Shown in pieces: positions 8,274 through 18,437 of a stretch of 64,000 nucleotides of DNA (the stretch's first letter is position 1; every line of letters begins with the position of its first letter). Origin of the DNA: CAVVZJ01 sp963752755 (GTDB lineage: Bacteria; Planctomycetota; Planctomycetia; Isosphaerales; Isosphaeraceae); NCBI GenBank assembly GCA_963752755.1, contig CAVVZJ010000003.1, forward strand, positions 620,001-684,000, written 5' to 3'. The translations under genes were made by a program, and so were the position numbers. The notes below the pieces were generated by a model. The model did no database searches and was not told the DNA's origin. It saw only the letters and a program-made list of their open reading frames with translations.

Positions 8274-10055
8274 ATGCCGATCCCGAGCCCGCCGCCCGAT
8301 CGTCGTCAACTGGACCGGCGGGTCGCTGCCATCCTGGGGGCCGCGCTGGCGCTGGCCCTTGGCGACGGGTGCGGCCCGCAGACGGACGACCCCAGGACCC
8401 GGGCCGAACCGGCAACGGTCAAGCCCGGCTCGGGTCCCTGGTTCGTCGATCGGGCCGGCGACTTCGGCCTGGCCGTGGTCACACGCCTCGGCAGTCCGGA
8501 GAAGCGTTCCGCGCTCGAGGCCCTGGGCGTCGGCGTGGCCTTGCTCGACTTCGAAGGCGACGGCGACCTCGACCTGTTCGTCGCCCCGGGCAGCGTGGTC
8601 CGAGACGGGGCGGTCCGCTGCGCCGGGGGTCCCTGGCTGTTCCGCAACGACGGCCCGGGCCGCTGGTCGGACGTCTCGGAGCGCTCGGGGATCACCTATA
8701 CCGGCTGGGCGCAGGGGGTGGCGGTGGCCGACTACGACGCCGACGGCGACGCCGACCTCCTGGTCCTGCACCAGGGTCCCGATCGTCTCTGGCAGAATCA
8801 GGGCGACGGCACCTTCCGCGACGTGACCGCCGCCGCCGGCCTCGACATCCGCGAGGCCGAGTGGGGTTCCTCGGCCACCTGGGGCGACGTCGATGGCGAC
8901 GGCTGGCCCGACCTGTACGTGGCGAATTACCTGGCGATCGACCCGATTCACGCCCCGCCTCCGATCGAGTATCTGCCCGGCCATCCCGTCTTCGCCGGAC
9001 CGTCGGCGCTGCCCGGCCAGCGCGATCGGCTCTGGCGCAACCAGGGGGACGGGACGTTCGAGGAAATCACCGGTCCGGCCGGCCTGGAGCGCCCCGACCG
9101 CAAGGGGATGGGGGCGCTGCTGTCCGACCTCGATGGCGACGGCACGCTCGACCTGTTCGTGACCAACGACACCCAACCCAACGAACTCTTCTGGGGACTC
9201 GGAGGCGGCCGATTCCGCGAGGCAGGGATGGAAGCCGGTGTCGCGGTCGACGGCCTGGGTCGTCCCGAGGGGAGCATGGGCGTCGACGTGGCCGACGTCG
9301 ATGGCGACGGCCGCCTCGACCTGGCCTTCAGCAACTTCCGTCACGAGGGGACCCGGCTCTACCGCTCCGCCAGCGACCGGGTCTTCGAGGACATCTCCAG
9401 CGTCTCCACCGTCGAGGTCAACACGTTGCGGTTCGTCGGCTGGGGCCTGGCCCTGGCCGACTTCGACGACGACGGCTGGCCCGACCTCTTCCAGGCCAAC
9501 GGCCACGTCTATCCCGGAGTCCCCGACGCCGACTACGACCAGCCCCCTTTGTTCCTGAGGAACCAGGGCGATGGCCGCTTCGAGCCGGTCACCGAGTCCT
9601 GGGGACCCGACCTCGCCGCGCTCCGCTCGGGGCGGGCGGTGGCCGTCGGCGACCTGGACAGCGACGGCGACCTCGACCTGGTCATGACGACCATGGACGG
9701 TCCCTTGCGCGTCCTGATCAACGAAGGTCGGCGGGCCGGCCACGCCATCAACCTCCGCCTGGTCGGCCGGCCGCCCAATCGCGAGGCCCTCGGAGCCCGC
9801 GTCGAGGTCGAGGCCGGCGGGCGGGTCCGGGTCAACGTCGCCCGGCGCGGCGGTAGCCTGCTAGCCGCCTCCGACGTGACGCTCCACTTCGGACTCGGCG
9901 ACGCCAGGACGATCCAGCGGCTCACCGTTTACTGGTCCGACGGCACCGTCTCCCACCATCGCGACCTCCCCGCCGATGCCCGCCTGACGATCCATCAAAG
10001 TGACGCGAAGGTGCGCGTGAACCTCTTAACCGCAAACCCACGCCCTGAAGCGTAA
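8274..10055 (+). CDS. CRTAC1 family protein (FG-GAP/VCBS repeats plus ASPIC/UnbV domain)
   Basis: 593 residues. A hydrophobic N-terminus ending in DGC suggests export, possibly as a lipoprotein. The body is a run of FG-GAP/VCBS repeats with Ca-binding D-x-D-x-D-G cores such as DFEGDGDLDLF, DYDADGDADLL, DVDGDGWPDLY, DLDGDGTLDLF and DSDGDGDLDLV-like, forming a predicted beta propeller. The C-terminal 90 residues match the ASPIC/UnbV domain (GARVEVEAGG, LHFGLGDA, VYWSDGT). CRTAC1 proteins are extracellular with poorly known roles. The frame is intact. It is six bases upstream of the DUF3179 gene. Confidence 0.93.
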   Translation: MPIPSPPPDRRQLDRRVAAILGAALALALGDGCGPQTDDPRTRAEPATVKPGSGPWFVDRAGDFGLAVVTRLGSPEKRSALEALGVGVALLDFEGDGDLDLFVAPGSVVRDGAVRCAGGPWLFRNDGPGRWSDVSERSGITYTGWAQGVAVADYDADGDADLLVLHQGPDRLWQNQGDGTFRDVTAAAGLDIREAEWGSSATWGDVDGDGWPDLYVANYLAIDPIHAPPPIEYLPGHPVFAGPSALPGQRDRLWRNQGDGTFEEITGPAGLERPDRKGMGALLSDLDGDGTLDLFVTNDTQPNELFWGLGGGRFREAGMEAGVAVDGLGRPEGSMGVDVADVDGDGRLDLAFSNFRHEGTRLYRSASDRVFEDISSVSTVEVNTLRFVGWGLALADFDDDGWPDLFQANGHVYPGVPDADYDQPPLFLRNQGDGRFEPVTESWGPDLAALRSGRAVAVGDLDSDGDLDLVMTTMDGPLRVLINEGRRAGHAINLRLVGRPPNREALGARVEVEAGGRVRVNVARRGGSLLAASDVTLHFGLGDARTIQRLTVYWSDGTVSHHRDLPADARLTIHQSDAKVRVNLLTANPRPEA

Positions 10056-10060
10056 AAACC

Positions 10061-10909
10061 ATGAGTACTCCCGAATCACCCGCCGCGACTCCCGAGTCCC
10101 ACCACCTGCGTCGGTTCCTGACCGCCGCGGTTTTCCTGGTGTTCGTCGTCGGTGTCCTCTGGATCGCGATTGGCCAGCGCCTCTGGGACGAGTTCCAGGA
10201 GTACCAGGCCAGGCTCCAGGAGGCCGAGGACTCGGCGCCGGTCGGCTACATCGGCCTGCATTACCGACGAACCTACAACGACCGCCCAGCCGTCTTCCAC
10301 TCCGAGAAGGACGGCCGCAAGCAGCTCTGGGCCTCGGTCGGCGGGGACGATGGCCCCGAGTTCTACGACGTGACCGACGCCGATTTCCCGGTCCAGGGCC
10401 TCAGCGGCGGGTTCGGCCGCGACTCGATCCCGGGCATCGATTACCCGATCCTGGAGACCCCGTCCTCCGAGCGCGGTCAGCGCCTGCGAAGCCGCCAGGA
10501 GGTCTTCGGCGTCGCGCTCGCCGCCGGACCCCGGGCTTATCCCAAGGAACTCCTCGCCAAGATCGAGATGGCCAACGACCAGGACGGCGAGACCCCCATC
10601 GTCGTCGTTTACGATCGCGGCCACGACCGCCTCCTGGTCTGCAAGCGAATGCTCGACGGCCGCGCGTTCACCTTCGGCACAACCGGCTACAGCAGCGAGC
10701 AGAAACCCTTGTTGTACGACCGCCCGACCAGAAGCCTCTGGCTGCCGGCCGATTCGGCCCTGGTCTGCGTCAACGGCGAGCGGAAGGGCACCGAGCTACC
10801 GGCCGACCGCCAGGCCACCAGAATGACCTGGTCCGAGTGGCTCTCCGAGCACCCGCAAACCCGGATCCTCTTCGGCAACGACCGCTCCCGGCCAATTCCG
10901 GACGAGTAG
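10061..10909 (+). CDS. DUF3179-like membrane-anchored protein
   Basis: 282 residues with one N-terminal transmembrane helix (residues about 18-40) and an outer domain resembling DUF3179: GVALAAGPRAYPKELL, then a region around TPIVVVYDRG, then PLLYDRPTRSLWLP and TWSEWLSEHPQT. In typical DUF3179 proteins a Cys-containing segment (YCPLC-like) follows the V-T-Y strand. Here that place reads VYDRGHDRLLVCKR with a single Cys, so this is a divergent member. It begins six bases after the CRTAC1 stop, which links the two as an operon. Function is not known. Confidence 0.75.
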   Translation: MSTPESPAATPESHHLRRFLTAAVFLVFVVGVLWIAIGQRLWDEFQEYQARLQEAEDSAPVGYIGLHYRRTYNDRPAVFHSEKDGRKQLWASVGGDDGPEFYDVTDADFPVQGLSGGFGRDSIPGIDYPILETPSSERGQRLRSRQEVFGVALAAGPRAYPKELLAKIEMANDQDGETPIVVVYDRGHDRLLVCKRMLDGRAFTFGTTGYSSEQKPLLYDRPTRSLWLPADSALVCVNGERKGTELPADRQATRMTWSEWLSEHPQTRILFGNDRSRPIPDE

Positions 10910-10994
10910 TCGCCGGAATCGTGGATCTTCCGCCGGGTCGCCCCAACCGCGACCCGGCCGACGAGCGCCGAGCCTGGGGCCGGCGTCCGCCCCG

Positions 10995-12575
10995 TCAGCG
11001 CTCCATCGCGCCGTCCACCGCGCGGAGGACGCTCTCGCCCAGGCCCTTCTGACGGATGCGCTCGATGTCGGGCCGGCAGGCGAAGAGGGCCTCCACAACG
11101 TTGGAGTCCCACTGGATACCGGAGCCGCTCCGGAAAACGTCGTTGATCTCGCTGGGGGACATCCGTCGTCGGTAGGGTCGGCTGCTGGACATGGCGTCGA
11201 ACGCATCGGCCACGGCGAGGATGCGGGCCGACAGCGGGATCTGCTCGCCGGCAAGACCGGCCGGGTAACCCGAGCCGTCCAGGTGCTCGTGGTGGGCCGC
11301 GACGCCCGGAAGCAGGTGGTGGAGCTTCTTCAGGTCGGAGAGGATGCGCACGCCAATCCGCACATGGCCCTGGATCTTGCGGTACTCCTCGGGCGAGAGC
11401 TTGCCGGGCTTCTTCAAGACCTCGTCCTCGATGCCAATCTTGCCGATGTCATGGAGGAGGCCCATCAGGTACAAATCGCTGCGCTCCTGGTGCGCCAGAC
11501 CCAGTTCCTCACCGAGCCGCACGGCAATCCGGGCCACGCGCTCGGAGTGGCCCGAGGTGTAGGGGTCCTTGGCGTCGATGGCGGCCGATAGCGAGCGGAT
11601 GACGCCGAAGAGCAGCTCCTTCAGCTCGCCGTAGAGCCGGGCGTTGGCCCGCTGGTTGGCCACCAGGCTGGCGACCGTCTGGAGCAGCTCGACCTCCGCG
11701 ACGAACGGCCGGTCATCGAGCGGGTTGACGGCCACGAGCCAGCCGACCGGCGACTCGCTGTCCGCAGCGGCTCCGGCGATCCGGCGGATCGGGTCCGGCG
11801 GCGGGCGGTCGGCCCGGTTGGAGATCCAGACCGACCCACTGCCTGGCTCCGGCACGAGGGCGCGAAAGTCGTCGGGCTCGAAACCGCCCAGTTCACCCGC
11901 GACGACGACCGGCTCGCGGCGCGTGGCGGGAATCCACGCGACGACCTCGACATCGAGCGCCTCGCGCACGGCGGCGGCCGCCAGCCGCTGGAACCGGTCG
12001 GGAGCGTCCGAGACCCGCAGGCGGCGAATCAGGCGGTCGGGGACGGACGGCTCAAGGATCTGGCCGTGCGCCGGCTCGCGGGCGAGCCGGCTGTTGAACT
12101 CGGCCCGGAGCCGATCGGCCACCGACTGCCCCCAGGCTCGCAGTGCCGGCTCCGGGCAGGACGGCCCCCAGCTCACGCCGTCGTGGAAGGCCGCGATCGC
12201 CGGGACGCCGGCCGTCGCGGGGACGAATCCGGCCAGGGCCAGCAGGTCCCGACCACCGGAGATCGCCACCGGCAGGATCAGCCAGGTCGGACCCCCGCCC
12301 AGGCCATCCCGGGGACGGACCACCAACGCCCGATGCGGGTCCAGGCGCAGGGCTTCCGGGTCCGGGAACGCCGAGGCCGGGGCCCCGACCCGCCGTCGCC
12401 ACGTGCGCAGACGGCGATCGTACAGGCCCAGAGGCGCTGAGAACTCCTGCTTCAGCTCGGTGAACAGCTCGTCCAGGTCGTCGTCGGGCCGGTCACCGGC
12501 CTTGGTCACCAGCTCGACCACCCCCAGCCGCGCGCTCTTCGAACCTGATCCGTTCATCATCATGGATGAGTCCAC
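10995..12575 (-). CDS. HD-GYP domain cyclic-di-GMP phosphodiesterase
   Basis: 526 residues. The C-terminal half is an HD-GYP domain: the HD pair in LLHDIGKIGI (about residues 373-382) and the GYP loop HHEHLDGSGYPAGL (about 428-440), with the second-helix histidines in between. The family hydrolyses cyclic di-GMP to pGpG or GMP. The N-terminal 330 residues are GAF-like (LVAVNPLDDRPF near 290-300) and probably sense a signal. No transmembrane segment is visible, so it is probably cytoplasmic. Two closely spaced ATGs (12575 and 12560) make the exact start uncertain. It is divergent from the kinase gene at 12983. Confidence 0.9.
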   Translation of the reverse strand: MDSSMMMNGSGSKSARLGVVELVTKAGDRPDDDLDELFTELKQEFSAPLGLYDRRLRTWRRRVGAPASAFPDPEALRLDPHRALVVRPRDGLGGGPTWLILPVAISGGRDLLALAGFVPATAGVPAIAAFHDGVSWGPSCPEPALRAWGQSVADRLRAEFNSRLAREPAHGQILEPSVPDRLIRRLRVSDAPDRFQRLAAAAVREALDVEVVAWIPATRREPVVVAGELGGFEPDDFRALVPEPGSGSVWISNRADRPPPDPIRRIAGAAADSESPVGWLVAVNPLDDRPFVAEVELLQTVASLVANQRANARLYGELKELLFGVIRSLSAAIDAKDPYTSGHSERVARIAVRLGEELGLAHQERSDLYLMGLLHDIGKIGIEDEVLKKPGKLSPEEYRKIQGHVRIGVRILSDLKKLHHLLPGVAAHHEHLDGSGYPAGLAGEQIPLSARILAVADAFDAMSSSRPYRRRMSPSEINDVFRSGSGIQWDSNVVEALFACRPDIERIRQKGLGESVLRAVDGAMER

Positions 12576-12982
12576 CTCGACTCAGGGCTCGGAACTCGCG
12601 CCCGCTCTCCCCGGCTTCCGCGACCGCGTACCGCCGCAGCGCCGGCTCGGCTCCCGACCGGCCCGACCGGCCGTCGCGGCCCAATTGGCCTCGGTGGCAG
12701 GCCGGCCTCGCGAACTCCGTCGGTTAACCCTAGAACACGAATCGCTGCATGGACGTCACCCCGTCGGTTTTTTCCGGCGCCCTGACACCCCCAATGGACG
12801 CCACCTTGAGCGTGACCTATGTGATTTAAAGACGAATCGAGGGGCGATCGCGGCCAACTCCGGGCCGAAGACGGCCGATGGGCGAAGAGGCACGCGGGCC
12901 AACGCGATCCACAGCGAAGGGCCGACGGCGACGCTTTCCCGAGCCGTGGTCCAGGTCCCTGGGAGCGGAGGCAGACGCCGTC
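12576..12982. other. divergent intergenic region between HD-GYP and kinase genes
   Basis: About 400 bases separating divergent genes. It must hold promoters for both. An AT-richer pocket occurs at 12750-12850, but no clear -35/-10 pair or operator could be assigned. Confidence 0.4.
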
Positions 12983-15900
12983 ATGTCGGAAGCGATCGGC
13001 CACGACCGCAGCGAGACCACCGGCGACCTCATCGACGCCTGGGACCCCGCCGACGGCCAGCGTCGCTGGGAGCCCGAATCCCCGATCGACGACCCGGACC
13101 CCACCTGGCGACTGAAGGAATCGGGTACCACGCCCGTCAACCGGCACGACAGCCGGCCGTCCTTCGCCTTCGACCTGAACATCCACGGCTCGTCGCTCGA
13201 CAGCCGGCCGCCCAGGCCAGCCGACCGACCGCCCTCGCTCAACGATGCTACCCGCGAGGGAACGACCAGCCGCCTGCCCCTGGTCTTCCCCCGGCCCGGA
13301 GCGATCCTCGCGGGCTTCCGCCTGGTCTCGGAGCTGGGTCGCGGCGCCTTCGCCCGGGTCTACCTGGCCGAACAGGTGGATCTGGCCGACCGACCGGTCG
13401 CCTTGAAGGTCTCACGGGCCCTCGGCGCCGAGCCGCAATCGCTCGCCCGGCTCCAGCACGCCCACATCGTGCCGATCCACTCGGTCCACGATGACCCGGC
13501 CACCGGCCTCCGCCTGATGTGCATGCCCTACCTCGGCGGGGCCAATCTGGCCCAGGTCCTCGAAACGACCGGCGCGCACCTCCCCTCGCACACCACCGGC
13601 GCCAGCCTGGTGGAGGCCCTTGACGAGGTCGGCGGGCGCCGGCCGTCGCGGCCCGGCTCGCTCCGATCGCGGGGACTGACCGCCCGGCCGGTCGGCTCCT
13701 GCAGCGGCCCGGCCTCGCAGGCCCGCGGCGCCGCCGTGACCCGCGGCCTGGGCACGCCCTCGCGGGTCCGTTCGCGATGGGCCGGCTACCTCGCCCGCCT
13801 GACCGGTCGGACCTGGGTCCGGCCTCAGGGCCCCGATCGGGGTCGCCTCCCGGCTCCATTCCCCCGAGCCGCCGGCCCTCAGCCGACGACCCGGATCAGG
13901 ATGCCCAGCCCGCACGCGACTTCTTCCGCTCGCATACCTACGTCCAGGCTGCTGTCTGGATCGCGGCCCGGCTCGCCGAGGCGCTCGAACACGCCCATGC
14001 TCGCGGCATTCTGCACCGCGACCTCAAGCCGTCGAATGTCCTGATCGCCGCCGACGGCACCCCCATGCTCCTGGACTTCAACCTCTCGGCCGACCTGCTC
14101 GGACCCGGCGACGCCTCCCGCGCCATGCTCGGAGGCACCTTACCTTACATGGCCCCCGAGCACCTCGACGCCTTCGACGCCCAGGGCACGACCCCGCCCG
14201 AGGCCGTCGATCAGCGCTCCGACCTCTACGCGCTCGGCCTGATCCTCTTCGAGATGGTCGCCGGCCATCACCCGTTCGCCGACCCCGACCCCAGCCTGAC
14301 GCTGCCCGAGACGCTCCGCAAGATGATCACCGAGCGTCGTCGCCGGCCCCCCTCGGTCCGCACGTCGAACCCGGCGGTCCCGCACAGCCTCGACGCGATC
14401 CTCAAGAAGTGCCTCGACCCCGACCCCGAACGCCGCTATCAGCGCGCCGGCGACCTCGCCGACGACCTCCGCCGGTTCCTCGACGACCTGCCCCTGGCCC
14501 ACGCCCCCGAGCCGAGCCTCACCGAGATCGCCGCCAAGTGGATCCGCCGCCATCCCGAGGTCCGCAGCGCGACCACGATCGGCTCGGTCGCCGCCGCCTT
14601 GCTCGTCGGCTTCGGCGGCCTGGCCTGGGTGGTGGCCGACCGCTTCGAGGTCGCCTCGGCGATCCTCCGTCGCGAGCAGTTCGAGGACGGCCTTCCGCGA
14701 GTGCCAGATCCTCCTGTACACCCACAGCGGCCCGATCGGCCAGCACCTCGAACGCGGACTCGCCCTGGCCGAGCGCGGAGCTGACCGCCTACGGCGCCGC
14801 CGACCCCGATCGCTTCCTCGAAAGTGCCGCCCTCCGCCGCCTCGCCCCCACCGAGCAGCGCGCCCTTCGCGAGGAGGTTTCCGAGCTGATCCTGCTGCAT
14901 TCCCGCGCCCGTGCCATCATGGCGAAGGATCTGCCCGAGGTCCGCCGTCGTCCCGTGCTGGTCGAGGCGTCTGACGCTGGCTCGACCGCGCCGAGCGGAT
15001 TGACCCGCGGCCGTCGGTCGCCCTCTTCCAGCAACGGGCCCAGCTCGAACGCCCGCTCGGCCTGGCCGACCGCGCCCAGGACGACGAGCAGCGGGCCAGG
15101 GCGACCCCCCCGGAGTCGTCTCGCGACGAGTATCTGCTCGGCACCAACCTCGCCACCGAAGCGCCGGCTCGACACCGCCGAGATTCACCTCGACCACGCC
15201 GTGACCCTGGACAGCCGACGCTTCTGGGCCTGGTTCGCCCTGGGCCTCTGCCACTACGACCAGGGCCGCTTCGCCGAGGCCGCCGCCGACTTCGCCTCCT
15301 GCACCTTGCTCGCCCCCGACCTTCCCCTGGCCGTACGTCAATCGCGGCCTCGCTCTCGCTCAGGACGGCCGGCTCGCAGGCGGCCCGACACTGCTACGAC
15401 CGGGCCCTGGAGATCAACCCCGAGTTCGCCGAGGCCCGCGTCAACCGCGCCCTCGTCGCCCTCGAAATGGACGACCCGGCGCTCGCCCTCCGTGACCTCG
15501 ACCGCGTCCTCAAGCCGTCCTCGACGAGGCCCCCACGCTGGTTCGTCCACGACCCGGCCGTGCTGGCCGCCCGCGCCGAGGCCCTCGCCCGACTCGGCCG
15601 GCGCGGCGAGGCCGATCCGACGAGTTCCACGCCGGCCCTCGCCCACCATCCCGACGACGTCCGCCTGCTCGTCGCCCGCGGCTTCTTCCTCCTGAGCCAG
15701 GACCCGGCCCGCGCCGACGCAGACTTCCTCCGTGCCCTGACACTCGACCCCTCCAACGCTCGCGCCCTGCTCGGTCGCGCCCACGTCGTCCGCTCTGCCG
15801 ACTCCCGGGCCGCCCTCGATCTGGCCGACCGCGCCCTCGCCTCCTCCCCGAATCTCACCGACGCCCTTCGCCTCCGTGCCTTGCTCCGCGCCCACCTCGC

Positions 15901-16171
15901 CGACCCCGCCGCCGTCGCTGACGTCGATGCCCTCAGTCTCACCTCCACCCCCTTGAACCTCTACAACGCCGCCTGCGCCCTGGCCGTCCTCTCCCGGACG
16001 ACCCACGACGACCGCCTCCTCCCCCGAGCCTTCGACCTCCTCAAACGCGCCCTCAACCTCGGCTTCCCCGCCGCCACCGCGTCCCAGGACCCCGACCTCG
16101 AACCCCTCCGCTCCGCGCCCAACTACCGCGATGGGATGGACCAGCTCTCCCGCTCTGACCGATCGCCCTGA
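12983..16171 (+). CDS. Ser/Thr protein kinase with TPR-like C-terminus (several frameshifts)
   Basis: Transmembrane receptor-type kinase. The Gly-rich loop ELGRGAFARVYLAE, lysine in RPVALKVSR, catalytic loop ILHRDLKPSNVLI (about 14010) and GTLPYMAPEHL are present. The metal-binding DFG motif reads DFN (LLDFNLSADLL). A transmembrane helix follows the kinase domain (about 14575-14640). The remaining part, to 16171, is a chain of TPR-like repeats (GLCHYDQGRFAEAAADF, ARGFFLLSQDPARADADF). The frame changes at about 13840, 14695, 14800, 15000, 15170, 15330 and 15450, yet protein-like sequence continues across each, which points to indel errors rather than decay. The start at 12983 is chosen because upstream codons read as arginine-rich noise. 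Confidence 0.75.
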
Positions 16172-16312
16172 TCACCGAGGGTGTCCGAGAAGGTCGGTCC
16201 GTCCAATGCCGGCTGGGCTCCCTTCTTCCTCAAAGGGCGCGTGCCGCTCGCCCTTCAGGTCCTTCGACGGATCGCTTCCCACCGTCATCCCTGGCGTGGC
16301 CACACGGGCGAT

Positions 16313-16663
16313 CGTGTGCTATATTTAACTCAAGCTCTCTGGCAATCCGGTTGACATCCAACCCCTGCCTGCCGGCGAGACGCCGCGACGTCCCGTGGCG
16401 TCCCCGGCGCCGAACGAACTTCAAAATAGGCAAGATGCCGCCCCTAACAGCAGATGGTCTCCCGGTTTGCAATTTGAAGCTCGCGGCGATCGAGAGCGTC
16501 CTCCGGGCGTCTTCATCCCGTCCCGAACGCGTCCCCAGGGCGTCGTACCCGCGTCCTCACTCCGTTTCCGTCGCCTTCGCCTGGTCAAAAAAAACACCCG
16601 GAACCGTTCGGACTCACGGCGATCTCGACCACCCCATTCGGCCGAGATCCCGCAATCCGCAAT
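16313..16663 (+). repeat. dispersed intergenic repeat, copy B (351 bp)
   Basis: Opens with CGTGTGCTATATTT (TATATT at 16320-16325), shares CTCTCTGGCAATCCGG with copy C, and has the core GGCGCCGAACGAACTTCA at 16406-16423 followed by AAATAGGCAA. It then has a GCGTCC/CGTCTT-rich zone and a run of eight As after GGTC. It ends GATCCCGCAATCCGCAAT at 16646-16663. It lies between the convergent kinase and ExeA-like genes, with its own strand matching the kinase gene. Confidence 0.8.
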
Positions 16664-16681
16664 CCTGTCGGGGCCGATCGC

Positions 16682-17492
16682 TCAGGCCGCCAGTCCGTCC
16701 GGGGTCAGCTCACCGGCGGCGAGGGTGACGGTCTCGACGTCGGGTCGGGGTCGCTCGCGGGCGAAGGCGATCAGGAGAGCGAGGTCGGCCAGACGGTTGA
16801 GACGGCGGGGAAGACCGTCGGCCAGGCGGTGAAGGGCCGACAGGGTCAGGGGGGTCGAACAGGGGAGCGAGACGCCCCGGCGTGGGCCAGGCGACCGGCG
16901 ACGTAAATGGCCGACTCGCTTCAGGCTGAGCGGACCGATGAGCGCCGCGAGCCGCCAGGCGATCGGCGAGCGAGTCGGGCATCCGGAGCAGGATCTCCGG
17001 ACCGCCGACCAGGGCCAGGGCCAGGTCGGGCGTGCCGTCGCTGGTGAAGTTGAGCAGGAGGCGCAGGGTCTCGAACGTCGCGGGGTCGTCGATCAGGTGG
17101 GCCTCGTCCACGACGACCAGCCAGCGTTCCCCACGCTTCGCGGCGCCGCTGAGAGCCGCGCGGAGCTCGACGGACCGAGCCGGCCAGGCCCGGTCCCGCC
17201 GCCGGCCGGGGCGTCCAGCTCCTCGGCCAGATACGCCAGGAACTCCGAGGCCGGCATCGCCGGGAAGGCCAGGTGGACCGACCGGCCGCCGAAGAGCGCC
17301 GGCCAGTCGCTTCGCCAGCAACGTCTTACCCGCCCCGGGCGGACCGAAGGCCAGGACCGGCCCGCGACCCTGCTCCAGCCCGTACCGCAATCGCCGAAGT
17401 GCCGACTCGTGGCCCGGCAAGGGCACATAGGCCGCCGGGTCGATCGTCTCGACGAAGGGCCGCGTCCGGAGCCCGAAGTGGTTCTCATACAT
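16682..17492 (-). CDS. ExeA/GspA-like AAA ATPase (frameshifted)
   Basis: Starts MYENHFGLRTRPF, the classic opening of ExeA/TIGR03015-type ATPases. Walker A GPPGAGKTLLAKRL lies near residue 50 and Walker B WLVVVDEAHLID near 130, then ALVGGPEILLRM. It ends GELTPDGLAA. Two or more frameshifts (about 17290, 17200 and 16930) split it, but alternative frames continue the fold (GGRSVHLAFPAMPASEFLAY). ExeA proteins help assemble secretins, and close relatives sit in exopolysaccharide/exosortase loci. It is third in a minus-strand group with a CpsD-like protein and a membrane protein, separated from the former by 125 bases. Confidence 0.75.
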
Positions 17493-17617
17493 CGGAATCC
17501 ACCACTCCGGATCGCCGGAATCCTGCGGCGCCGCCCGGATCTCGGAGCGTGCGTCGGGTGGGCTCCGGCTCCGCCCACCGATCCGCTCCCAAAGACCGTC
17601 TTCCGGGCGATTCCGGA

Positions 17618-18437
17618 TCAGACAAAGGTTTCCGCCAGACCCAGCAGGGGCACGCCGCCCGCGTCGAGGACCTCGCGGGCCCGGAGCAGGGCACGCTCGC
17701 CGGTCAGACTGCGGTTGTGGACGAGGACGGCGGCATCGACCGAGCGGTGCAGGACAGCGGCGCTCAGGCCGGTGAACAAGGGGCTGCCGTCGAGCAGGAC
17801 CAGGTCGAACTCGCGTCGCAGACGGGCCATCAGGCACGACCAGGCGGGACAGGCCAGGAAGTCGCGGGGACGGGCGACCGCGGCGCGGAGCGGCAGGACC
17901 GTGAGGTGGTCGTCGGGGGCGTCGATCAGGGCATCAGCCAGCGGCAGGCCCGACTCGATCACGTCGTCCAGTCCCACCTCGGGACGCAGGCCGAACTGGC
18001 GGGCGAGCATCGGACCGGACAGGTCGGCATCGACGAGCAAGGTTCGGCCGGGTCGTCGGGCCAGGGCACGGGCGAGCGTCAGGACGAGCGTCGTCCGGCC
18101 CTCGGCGCGGTGGCAGCTCGTGAACAGAAGGACCTTGACCTGCTGTCGGTCGCGGACCGCGATCAGGTGCTCGGCCAGCGTCTCGAATCGCTCGCCGTGG
18201 GCCCGTTCGAGGGCGCGGACGGTCTCCGGCCAGTCGAGCAGGGCGGAGGCGACTCGTCGATGGCCCAGGTGCGGCCAGGGTCGTGAGGCTCGACAGGGAA
18301 GTGCGGCGCCGGGGGCCAGGCCGGACGGGCGGGCTCGCTACGGGAGGCCGGCGCCGGCAGGGCGGACGGACGCCGCGTCCCGGGGGGCGTGAGGCGTCGC
18401 CATAGGCGCGGGCCAGGGCCTGGTCAACCTCCCGCAT
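17618..18437 (-). CDS. CpsD/BY-kinase-like P-loop NTPase with altered Walker A (frameshifted)
   Basis: About 270 residues. The N-terminus is MREVDQALARAYGDA. The P-loop region reads LLFTSCHRAEGRTTL, then the Walker A' strand LLVDADLSGPMLARQFGL, then GLDDVIESGLPLADAL and the Walker B-like FDLVLLDGSPL. This is the layout of bacterial tyrosine autokinases and MinD/ParA-type proteins. The usual invariant Lys of GKS/T is Arg (GRTT), so catalytic activity is doubtful. At least one frameshift lies between about 18060 and 18390. Its ATG overlaps the end of the upstream membrane protein gene by 14 bases. Neighbours suggest a role in exopolysaccharide synthesis control (inference). Confidence 0.7.

Noticed and set aside
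12983..16171. Kinase as pseudogene
   Set aside because: Protein-like sequence continues across every break, active-site residues are kept, and the same kind of indel occurs in essential-type genes such as ribF.
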